Part shown: positions 7,886 through 16,600 of the stretch, in pieces | Numbering within the stretch: position 1 is the first letter of the stretch | Layout of the letters: every line of letters begins with the position of its first letter | From: Ectopseudomonas alcaliphila | Lineage (GTDB): Bacteria; Pseudomonadota; Gammaproteobacteria; Pseudomonadales; Pseudomonadaceae | NCBI RefSeq assembly: GCF_900101755.1 | Contig: NZ_FNAE01000006.1 | Location: 124,001-188,000, forward strand | Reading direction: 5' to 3' | Length of the DNA: 64,000 nucleotides | Notes under the pieces: model-generated | The model's database searches: none | What the model was told of the DNA's origin: nothing | What the model saw: the letters and a program-made list of their open reading frames with translations, nothing else | Translations under genes and position numbers: made by a program

Positions 7886-8428
7886 ATGGACGTTTATCGT
7901 CATGACCTATCCGCCAGTTTCGCCCAGCGTTCAGCCGCTGAGCTGACCCTGTCGCAGTTGGTTGAGCGTGGGATGTCACGTGAGCAATTGCAGATTTTCG
8001 ACGCTGGCAAGCACGCACCCGTCAGCCTTTCGACTCGGCTCGGCAGTCGAGCCGCGCGCAACTCCATGCTCATGTACGGTGGCGCGGGCACCGTGATCGG
8101 TGGTGTGCTGGGAGGCTTGGTTCAAGCCGGCCTGGTTGTGTCCGACATGGGATTGCTGATCGCGAGTCCGGTGCTTGCGCCAGTCATGCTGGTTGGTAGC
8201 GGTGCGTTTCTGGGCGCCTTCGTTGGGGCTCTGGCCGGGGTCTCGTCTCTTGCACGGAAGTCTCCACCGCTTACGCAGGCCGAGATCGCGGCCGGCGGCA
8301 GCGTGCTGCTGGCCAATACTCGCAGTGCCGAGGAAACCGCCATGGCCCGTGAAGTGCTGACGGCTTCCAGTGGTACCTGCAAGGATCTGGATATGGCCAG
8401 GAATGAGCGTTCGGGCTGGTTGAGCTGA
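7886..8428 (+). CDS. Glycine-rich membrane protein of general-stress type
   Basis: A 180-residue protein. The first 65 residues are hydrophilic (S-A-A-E-L-T-L-S-Q-L-V-E-R-G-M). Residues 66-130 form two or three glycine-rich hydrophobic segments (M-Y-G-G-A-G-T-V-I-G-G-V-L-G-G-L), and the tail is polar. This pattern recalls the small stress proteins with glycine-zipper membrane segments (DUF1269/YflT-like), but I cannot name a family with certainty. The ATG at 7886 has G-G-G-A-G upstream. It opens the stress-type accessory block and is convergent with the csbD-like operon. Confidence 0.6.
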   Translation: MDVYRHDLSASFAQRSAAELTLSQLVERGMSREQLQIFDAGKHAPVSLSTRLGSRAARNSMLMYGGAGTVIGGVLGGLVQAGLVVSDMGLLIASPVLAPVMLVGSGAFLGAFVGALAGVSSLARKSPPLTQAEIAAGGSVLLANTRSAEETAMAREVLTASSGTCKDLDMARNERSGWLS

Positions 8429-8493
8429 CCTGCCAAACAGGCGCTGACTTCGATGTTCAGCGCTAGCGGGATATGCCACTGCTCTGTCGAATG

Positions 8494-8577
8494 AGTGCGA
8501 ATCTCTCGTTCGCACTGATGGCAAGCGCTGAACGCCAGGTAACCAAACGCTCTGAATGAAACGGAGCGATGGCGTTC
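8494..8577. repeat. Two inverted repeats between convergent genes
   Basis: First A-G-T-G-C-G-A-A, 7-nt loop, T-T-C-G-C-A-C-T (8494-8516). Then G-A-A-C-G-C-C-A ... T-G-G-C-G-T-T-C (8530-8577), enclosing C-G-C-T-C / G-A-G-C-G. There is no T-tract, so a terminator role is only possible. Confidence 0.45.
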
Positions 8578-8586
8578 GAGGTTAGA

Positions 8587-8799
8587 TCAGCTTTTGCAAT
8601 TCTGCAGGACGCTGTTGACCTGTTCCTTGGCCTCGTCGCGGGTCACCCCGTAGCGCTCCTTGACCAGCTCAGCCAGTTTTTGCACCTGGCCTTCGGTTTT
8701 CAACAACTCGTCTTCGGTCAATCGTCCCCAGGCAATTCGCGCGGCTCCGATCCGTCGCTGCCATCTATCCCTGAATGCATCCGAACTGAGCAGACTCAT
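8587..8799 (-). CDS. CsbD-like stress protein 1
   Basis: A 70-residue protein of the CsbD family, small soluble stress proteins of unknown mechanism. The family pattern is clear: W-G-R-L-T-E-D-E-L-L-K-T-E-G (usually W-G-K-L-T-D-D-D-L), then the helix L-A-E-L-V-K-E-R-Y-G-V-T-R-D-E-A-K-E-Q-V. Its start overlaps the stop of the upstream disordered-protein gene by 4 bp (ATGA), so the two are translated together. A second family member lies at 10418-10633. Confidence 0.85.
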   Translation of the reverse strand: MSLLSSDAFRDRWQRRIGAARIAWGRLTEDELLKTEGQVQKLAELVKERYGVTRDEAKEQVNSVLQNCKS

Positions 8800-9014
8800 G
8801 AGTTTTTCGGCTTGCGGTTCAGCGCGTCGTCCTGGCTTTGCGAGGCTTGTTTTTGAGGAGACTTGGCGGGGCCTTCAAACGTGTCTTTGCTGATCACTGG
8901 ATCGCGATCGGCTTTGTAGAAGGGTTGAGGCTCACTGGCTGTTGCCGGTTTCTGAGTCTGTGCCTCGGGTTTGCCCGGGTTCTTGGAGGGCTGCTGGTAA
9001 GTGGGCTTGTTCAT
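8796..9014 (-). CDS. Lys/Gln/Pro-rich disordered (hydrophilin-like) protein
   Basis: 72 residues, no hydrophobic core, rich in Lys, Gln, Pro, Ser and Asp, beginning M-N-K-P-T-Y-Q-Q-P-S-K-N-P and ending N-R-K-P-K-N-S. Composition predicts an intrinsically disordered protein. The gene at 24626-24844 also encodes exactly 72 residues, also starts M-N-K-P and ends with a Pro-Lys-Lys-Ser type tail, so the two look paralogous. ATG 9014 is preceded by A-G-A-G-G-T; the frame extends eight codons upstream. Overlap with the csbD-like gene indicates an operon. A role in osmotic or desiccation stress is inference from context. Confidence 0.65.
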   Translation of the reverse strand: MNKPTYQQPSKNPGKPEAQTQKPATASEPQPFYKADRDPVISKDTFEGPAKSPQKQASQSQDDALNRKPKNS

Positions 9015-9120
9015 GGTGACCTCTGGTGAATCCGCCATCTGCGAAGGTGCGAGATGCCGAGCAGAGGAGTGTTGCAGCCTTCTGCGCTCCGGTCGGTGCG
9101 TTGACGAGCTTAGGTCGGAA

Positions 9121-9852
9121 TCAGTGCTCGGTGAGCGTCATCAGGATGTCGGCATACCAGGTGCAGTTGAGGCCCAGTGCCTCGTCCAGTAACAGATCAC
9201 GGCTGCCCAGGTCGACTCGGGCCGAGTGAATACCCAGCAGGCGCCACGGCAAGGCTTGCTGCCCGGCGGCGGGATTGCTGACGCGCATCACCACGGGTGC
9301 ACCACTGGTGCCGCGGTGAGTGCGGGCATCGGTGAGAAAATAACCGAGCCCCTGAAAGCGAAGGCCGAACGAGGACGCGAGAATTGCGTGGCGTACCACT
9401 GGCATATGGTGAAGGCTGTCATGGAAGCCGAGCGGAAAGCCAACCACCAGCAACTGCGCGCCGATTTCGATGTGTTCCTGGGGCTGCAGTAAATGCTCGG
9501 GTCTGAAGGCGTGATACGCGATGGCATCGGGCAGTGCCGAGCGTTCGATTTCGATGGCGGCCACATCGATCTCGCCGGCGCTATCCTGGCCTTGGCGCCA
9601 CAGGCTGCCGCCGTTGCGGTAAAGAGGGATGGAGAAGCCCGTGGAGCTGGCCATATTGGTCGAGTCGGTGTGGACCTCGATCTCGAGGCTGTCCGGGTGA
9701 TGACCACTGGGCTCATCGATCAATACGTGGCGGCTGGTGACCAGGAACAAGCGCTCATCGCGAGCGAAGAAGAACCCGCTGGCATTGGTCAGCACCTGCG
9801 TGCCTGCAATGGTGGTGATGCGTGCCACGCTCAACATCAGGGAATCGATCAT
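9121..9852 (-). CDS. Trypsin-like serine protease, probably cytosolic
   Basis: A 243-residue chymotrypsin-fold peptidase with the full triad: His42 in V-T-S-R-H-V-L, Asp96 in E-I-D-V-A-A-I-E-I, Ser183 in R-G-T-S-G-A-P-V-V. There is no signal peptide and no PDZ domain, so it differs from DegP-type envelope proteases. Such stand-alone proteins are annotated as trypsin-like peptidase domain proteins of unknown substrate. The gene is single and faces the disordered-protein/csbD operon in the same direction with a 106-bp gap. Confidence 0.8.
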   Translation of the reverse strand: MIDSLMLSVARITTIAGTQVLTNASGFFFARDERLFLVTSRHVLIDEPSGHHPDSLEIEVHTDSTNMASSTGFSIPLYRNGGSLWRQGQDSAGEIDVAAIEIERSALPDAIAYHAFRPEHLLQPQEHIEIGAQLLVVGFPLGFHDSLHHMPVVRHAILASSFGLRFQGLGYFLTDARTHRGTSGAPVVMRVSNPAAGQQALPWRLLGIHSARVDLGSRDLLLDEALGLNCTWYADILMTLTEH

Positions 9853-10049
9853 CGTCTTCAGGGCCTCCGGTCGATAATGTGCTTACCGACTGACATGTCG
9901 TATCAAGTCCTTGGGCTAGCCCGCAAACAGTGAAAGCAGCGTCAGTGTGTTGCTTGTACTGACTGTGTCATTGTTTCTTGATTTTTCATTACCGATGAAT
10001 GCCGATCACCTCTCCACGGTGCCGCCCAGTCTATAGGGTGAAAAGCGAA

Positions 10050-10071
10050 CCGTATGCGTGTCAGCGTACGG
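10050..10071. repeat. Imperfect palindrome upstream of a small gene
   Basis: C-C-G-T-A-T-G-C, 6-nt spacer, G-C-G-T-A-C-G-G (7 of 8 paired), about 80 bp before the ATG at 10151. It could be an operator or a transcript hairpin. Confidence 0.35.
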
Positions 10072-10150
10072 ATCGGCTGGACACCCGGTGGCAGTATCCA
10101 GCTTGATGACGCGTATGCCTCGCGCCGGATACATCCGATGGGTGAACAAC

Positions 10151-10324
10151 ATGAGCAAGCCCAGAAAATCTGACCAAGCGAATAAACCTGCTGCCCAGTA
10201 TTTGCCCGGTGGTTCTGATTCCAGCAGCTACCAGCAAGATGTTGAGCAGCGTGAGCGTCGGCTTTTCAAGCGTGAAAGGCGAGCGCAATCGACACGCGAC
10301 TTGCAAGATGACTTGGATAGCTAG
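10151..10324 (+). CDS. Small charged hypothetical protein
   Basis: 57 residues, strongly hydrophilic, starting M-S-K-P-R-K-S-D-Q-A-N-K-P. A Gln/Glu/Arg-rich second half (V-E-Q-R-E-R-R-L-F-K-R-E-R-R) suggests one helix. It resembles the two disordered 72-residue proteins of this block in style but is not clearly homologous. Its ribosome-binding site is weak. I do not recognise a family. Confidence 0.45.
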   Translation: MSKPRKSDQANKPAAQYLPGGSDSSSYQQDVEQRERRLFKRERRAQSTRDLQDDLDS

Positions 10325-10417
10325 CTTGACGAGTGGCTTCTGCTCTTCGGGGTTTTACAGGTTGAGGTGGCTGCTCTGCTTTTCCAGCAGTCGTTGTGTT
10401 GAAGGCGTGCGTGGGCA

Positions 10418-10633
10418 TCAGCTGGTGCGATTACGCTCGAAGAAGCTCAGCACCTGTTTTTCTGCCTCTTCGTGGGTCATGCCGTAGCGTACCTCTACCA
10501 GGTGGGTCAATTTATCCTTATCCCCTTCGGATTTGATCAACTCGTTGAGGGTCAACTCATCCCAGTTGATCATGGCCGAACCGGCTAGCTGCCGCCATTT
10601 CCCTTTGATGATGTCGGTAAGTTGTCTGCTCAT
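10418..10633 (-). CDS. CsbD-like stress protein 2
   Basis: 71 residues, CsbD family: K-G-K-W-R-Q-L-A-G near residue 10, W-D-E-L-T-L-N-E-L-I-K-S-E-G, and V-E-V-R-Y-G-M-T-H-E-E-A-E-K-Q-V. It begins 5 bp after the stop of the giant glucan synthase gene, and its Shine-Dalgarno sequence (C-G-G-A-G) overlaps that stop, so the two are cotranscribed and probably coupled. A stress-linked role is known for the family only in general terms. Confidence 0.85.
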   Translation of the reverse strand: MSRQLTDIIKGKWRQLAGSAMINWDELTLNELIKSEGDKDKLTHLVEVRYGMTHEEAEKQVLSFFERNRTS

Positions 10634-10638
10634 GGGAT

Positions 10639-13600
10639 CTACTCCGCAATGCCCAATGGCTGAGTGGGCGGCATGACAGGATCAGGGCCGCTGATGAGAT
10701 TCAGCGGCAGCCTGATGTCCACGTGGTGTTCCCGGTCATCATCGCGCAACGGCAGCCCATCGCCTTCGAGGCGGATGCCATCGAGGTCGATCGTCTGTTC
10801 ATTCTGTTCCGTGCGCCGCACCGTGATTCGGTAAGGCGTGGCGCCATAGCGGTAGTGCAAGGTGAAGCCGGGCCAGTGCGCCGGCAGTAGCGGACGCATG
10901 TGCAGGCAGGCGCCGCTGCGCTGTACACCGAGCAAGGACTCGACGATCAAGCGGTACATCCACCCGGCGGAGCCGGTGTACCAACTCCAGCCGCCACGCC
11001 CCTCATGCGGCGGCATGCCGTAGACATCGGCAGCCAGCACGTAGGGCTCGATCTTGTAGGTCGCAATCGCGGCGGCACTGTCTCCGTGCGTGATCGGGTT
11101 GATGGCGTGCAGGAGTTCCCAGGCCCGCGCGCTGTCGCCGAGCGCGGCGAAGGCCATGCTTGCCCAGACTGCAGCGTGGGTGTACTGGCCGCCGTTCTCG
11201 CGGATGCCGGGTAGATACCCCTTGATATAGCCCGGATCCATGGCGCCGCTGTCGAAGGGCGGGGTGAGAAGCTTGATCAGGCCGATGTCGCGACGAAACA
11301 GGTGATGGTCGAGCGACTCCATGGCCATGCGCTGGCGCTTCTCGGGGGCCGCGCCCGAGAGTACGCACCAGCTCTGGGTGATGGAATCGATACGGCACTC
11401 GTCGTTGCTGGCAGAGCCCAGCGGCGTGCCGTCGTCGAAGTAGGCACGACGATACCAGGCACCATCCCAGGCGTGGCTTTCCAGGCTTTCACCGAGGGCC
11501 CTGGCCTGCTGCAGGCAGCGGTGTGCAAAGTCCGGATCGCCATTGAGTTCGGCGGTCGTCGCGAACCGGCTCAACACTTCATGGCCGAAGAAGCCGAGCC
11601 AGACGCTTTCCCCCTGGCCCTGTTCACCGACACGGTTCATCCCGTCATTCCAGTCGCCATGCCCCATCAGTGGCAGGCCATGAACGCCGCGTCGCAGGCT
11701 GTGCTCGATGGCGCGCACGCAGTGCTGGTAAAGCGTCTCTCGCAGAGCCGACTGGCCGGGCAGGTCGTAATAGGATTCCTCACCGCTATTGAGTGCGCGG
11801 CCTTCCAGGTAACCAACGCTTTCCGAGAGTACGCTGTGGTCACCCGTGACCTGCACGTAGCGGCTGGTTGCCAGTGCCAGCCAGAGATAGTCATCGGAGC
11901 AGCCGGTGCGCACGCCACGGTTCATCGGCGGATGCCACCAGTGCTGCACGTCGCCCTCGATGAACTGGTGGGCTGCACACAGCAGCAGATGCTGACGTAC
12001 TGCTGCCGGCTCGCTGTGCAGCATGGCCATGCCGTCCTGCAACTGGTCGCGAAAGCCGATGGCACCGCCAGACTGGTAGTAGCCGCTGCGTGCCCAGAAG
12101 CGGCTGACGATGACCTGGTACATCAGCCAACCGTTGATCAGCACATCGATCGCCGGCTCGGGGGTTTCAATCTGCACCGCTGCCAGTGTGGAACGCCAGT
12201 GGGTGCGTACGATTTCCAGTTCGACCGCTGCCGTGGCGCTGCCGCGCATGCGCTGAACCAGGCGCGAGGCGCTCTGTGCGCTCTGCTCGGCGCCCAGGCG
12301 GAAGATCACCTCGCGGCTTTCCCCAGGCGCCAGTTCGATCCCGACCCTGAGCGCTGCACAGGGATCGAGCCCCGTACCTCTGCGTCCTGACAGCTGCTCC
12401 TGGGCCATGGCTGCCGGTGCCTTGAGGTTGCCATTGCGGCCGATGAATTCGCTGCGGTCGGCCGTGCTGCTCATCAGTGACATGTCGACATCGAAGAACG
12501 CCACCCGGCCAGGGAATTCGATCGAGTAGGCGTTGCGTGCGAACAGGGCGCCAGTGTCCGGGTCCGCATCGGTGACAATGTGCATGGTCGATTGACTGCG
12601 CAGTTCGCCCAGAACCCAGGCTACATAGCCGGTGATCGAGAGTCGCCGTGGCCGATCCGAGGTGTTGCGCACCAGCAGCTGCGAGAACTTTATCGGCGCC
12701 TCCAGCGCCACGTAGACGCGCAGCTCGGTCTGAATGCCGTCCTCATCGTGCTCGAACAGGCTGTAGCCGAACCCGTGGCGGGTGAGGTAGTGACCGTTTC
12801 CCGGACAGGGCAGGGCAGTCGGTGACCAGTAGTGGCCAGTGTCCTCGTCGCGCAGGTAGAGCGCCTCTTCGCTGGCGTCGGTGACGGGGTCATTGCACCA
12901 CGGCGTGAGGCGGAATTCGTGAGCATTCTCATGCCAGGTGTAGGCGCTGCCGCTTTCCGATATCACCGTGCCGAACTGCGGGTTGGCGATCACGTTGACC
13001 CAGGGCGCCGGAGTCGGCTGACCGGGCATCAGACGAATGACGTATTCGTTGCCATCGGCGCTGAATCCTCCATAGGGGTTGCTCAGTAACAGACTTGGGT
13101 CTGGCGCCGGAAGTGTTGAGCTGCGCGCGGGCTTGCGCAGCAAGCGCGCATCGAACGCCGGCAAGGCCGGGCCTGCTTTGCGATGGCGAATCTGCTCGGA
13201 CAGACGGCCATGCCTGTCGCTGAGCACCAGGTGTGCCACGGCCTGCATCAGAATGCGGTCCTCGCTGGACAGCTGCTGCACCGGGCGGACGAAAATGCCG
13301 CCGGGTCTATCCAGCAGATGCGCCTCGCTGCCGGAGGTCGCCAGGCCCAGGATGAGGTCTTGCAGGTTTTGCCGGTAGCCGGCCTTGTCTTCGTTCCAGA
13401 TCACAAGGTCTACCACCAGCCCCTTCTGGCGCCAGTAGGCATGGGCCTGGACCAGCTGGCGCACCAGTTCGATGTTGCCCACGCTGGAAATTTGCAGCAG
13501 CACGATGGGCAGGTCGCCCGAGATGGCCTGGCCCCAGAGCCCGCTCTGATTGCGCTGGTTGGCCGCCAGGACTTCAGGGGGCGCGCGCAGCGACGGTGCG

Positions 13601-16600
13601 CTGTAGAGGATCGACGCGGCCATTTGCTCGAACAGGCGGGCATCGGCGTGGCTGATGTTCAGTTGCCGCAGCAGCACTTGGCTATGTGTCCAGGCCAGAT
13701 CGAAAACACGATCGGCGAGGTGACGATCGCGGTATTTGTTGATCAGGTGCAGGCACCCGCTGCGACTGTCGCTGACACCGCTTACCAGATCGATGATGGC
13801 GCCCTGGCCGGCCTCCAGAGTGAATCGGCAGCGTATCGCCACGATGGGATCGAGCACGGCGCCGACCGTCCCCGAGAGCTCATCGACGTCCATGGCCGCC
13901 GGCTGCGCCAGGTCGCGCCCGCGACCGATGAAGCGGGCGCGGTCGGTTTCGTAGGAAATCGCCTCGATGTCAACGCCATGGGCGGCCAGCAGATGGCATA
14001 GCCAAGGGGGGCGTTCTGTTTTCGAACGCGGCCGGCGGGTACACAGAATCGCCTGTAGATCCGCTTGCAGCTCGGTCTCTATGAACAGCTTGCTGAAGGC
14101 CGGATGGGCCGAGTCGCTGCGCTGCGGCGCCAGCACCACTTCGGCGTAGCTGGTCAGTTCGATGGATCGACGCGTAAGGCCACGATTGTTGATATGCAGG
14201 CGCCGCAGTTCGGCATTGTCCTCGGGGGAAACGACGATCTCCGTATGGGTGTCGATATCCTGTTCGCGCACGCGGAATTCGGCCCTGGCGTCGGTGAATA
14301 TCGCTTCGAAGCTGTCCGTGCGTTGCAGCGTTGGTTGGAATGCGCTTGACCAGAATGCTCCACTGGCGGTGTCGCGCAGGTAGCAGAATGTCCCGGCGGC
14401 ATCACAGGTAACGTCCTCCTGCCAGCGGGTGACGGCGAGCTCGTTGCATCGGCTGTAGCCGCCGCCGGCATGGCTGATCATCACGTGATAATGGCCGTTG
14501 GAGAGCAGCTGGACGGCAGGGTGGGCGCGATCAGGCTGGGTATAGACGCGCAACTTGCTTTCATCGGCGCGAGTTGCCGCTTCTTCCTGCGCCACCTGGG
14601 GCGCATGCAGGTATTGAGTCGCGCTCTTGGGCATGCGCTCCTGGAGCAGCAAGGCAGTGGCCTGGAACTGTGGATCGGCCTCGAAGCGCCGGTGCATGGG
14701 GCGCTCGAGCAGCACGGCAGTAAGCGCCAGGAAGCTCATGCCCTGGTGATGGGCCATGAACGACTGGATCACCGCCGAGCTGCGCCCCAGGGGCAAGCGC
14801 GTGCTGGTGAAGTCCAGTGCCTCGTACAGGCCATAGCGACCCGCCATGCCCATGCCAGCCAGCGCCTGCAGGTTTCGGCACGCCTCGGCAGGCGCCACCA
14901 TCAGCGCCAGAGCCGATGCGTAGGGGGCGATGACAATGTCGTCGCCGAGCCCCCGTTTCAGGCCAAGGCCTGGAACGCCAAACGCTCGGTACTGGTAGTT
15001 CAACTGCGTGTCCAGGGCGTTGTAGCCCGACTCGGATACGCCCCAGGGCAGGCCGAGTTTGCCGGCATAATCGATCTGGCGCGCCACTGCGGCCTTGCAG
15101 GTCTGATCCAGCAAGGTTCTCGGGTAACTGGGCATGACCAGCAGCGGCATGAGGTACTCGAACATCGAGCCGGTCCACGACAGCAACACCGGGACGCCGC
15201 CGCTGCTGGTCAACAGCCGGCCAAGGGCGAACCAGCCCTCCTGTGGCAACTGACCCTGGGCAATCACCACGAAGTTGGTCAGCCGCGCCTCAGAGGCCAG
15301 CAGGTCGTAGTAGGCGCCATCGAGACGCTGTTCATCGGCGTTGTAACCGATGGCCAGCAGGTCGCGCTGCGGGTCATAGAGAAAGGTGAAATCCATGTCT
15401 GCCAGGTCGCCCGCCAATTTGGCCAGGCGCTCTACCAGCGCGATTCGCTCCATTGCGCAGCCTTTGGCTTTGCGCGTTGGCACCTGCGCGTCTGCCGGCC
15501 AGTCGTTGGCATCGAGCGTTGCCAGTTGCCGCCAGGTGATGCGTCGCGAGCGTTCGCCTGGCAGGAGCAGGCTGGACATTTCAGCGCTCAGGTCTCGGCA
15601 TTGCGCGCTCAGCACCTGTAGCCAGTAGCTGGGTTCTTCTTGCTGGCCCAGGGGGATGGTCAGTTTCTCTGCCTGCTCGAGCAGGCGCTGCAGGGTAGGC
15701 AGCAGGTCGTTCGGGGGCTCTGGCGTGAGCGCTGGCGCTGCCAATACCTTGAACAGCTCGTCGAGAAGCTGTTCATCCAGATCGGCATCCTGCACGGCTT
15801 CCTGCAGGACACCGAGGCAATCTCTCAGGCCTTGCAGCGTGCACGCGTCATTCGGCGCAGCATCAGGCAGCTCCAGCAGTCCCTGGCGCAGCGTCATGAG
15901 CAGGCCGGCCAGGTTGCCGCTGTCCACCGTCGAGATGTAATGCGGCGGTAGCGGTTTCAGGGTCAGCGTGTCGTACCAGTTGTAGAAGTGCCGGTGATGG
16001 CGCTGCAGCAGGGCCATGCTGGTCAGCATGTGCTCCAGTCGCGAGAGCAGGTGCCCGCCGCTGATATAGGCGAAATCATGGGCAGCCAGGTGGGACAGCA
16101 AGGCCATCCCCATGTTGGTGGGGGAGGTGCGATGCGCGGTGACGGCCACCGGCTGTTCCTGGATGTTGTCCGGCGGCAGCCAGTTGTCCGCAGGCCCGAC
16201 CAGGTCCTCGAAGAATGCCCAGTTTCGCCGGGCCTGCTGGCGCAGGAAGCGTCGCTCTTGCGCAGTGGGTTCGAACGCCAGCGAGGCCGATGGCTTGCTC
16301 AGCCACCAGGCGAGTGCGGGGGCCATCGACCAGGCGAGCAGGAAGGGCGCGGCGACCGCCAGAGCCAGAGGGTGCATGACCAGCAGGATGAACAGGCTGG
16401 CGGCCAGCGCTGGGCATACCCACATGAGGCGGTACAGCCCGGATAGATCGTTACGGCTACCGCGCTCGACTTGCCGAGAAGGGTTCCACTGCAGCAGGTT
16501 GCGATGACTGACCAGCATTCTCCATAGCGTCCGGCCAATCGCATCCAGACTGTTGAGCGTCTCGAAAGGCAGCCAGACCAGCGGCAAGAGGGCGCGCTGA

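Noticed and set aside
8429..8586. Rho-independent terminator for the 7886-8428 gene
   Set aside because: Good stems but no T-tract on either strand; recorded only as inverted repeats.
11302..12390. Long plus-strand frames inside ndvB and other large genes
   Set aside because: These are shadows of high-GC coding sequence on the other strand; no starts, motifs or domain patterns.
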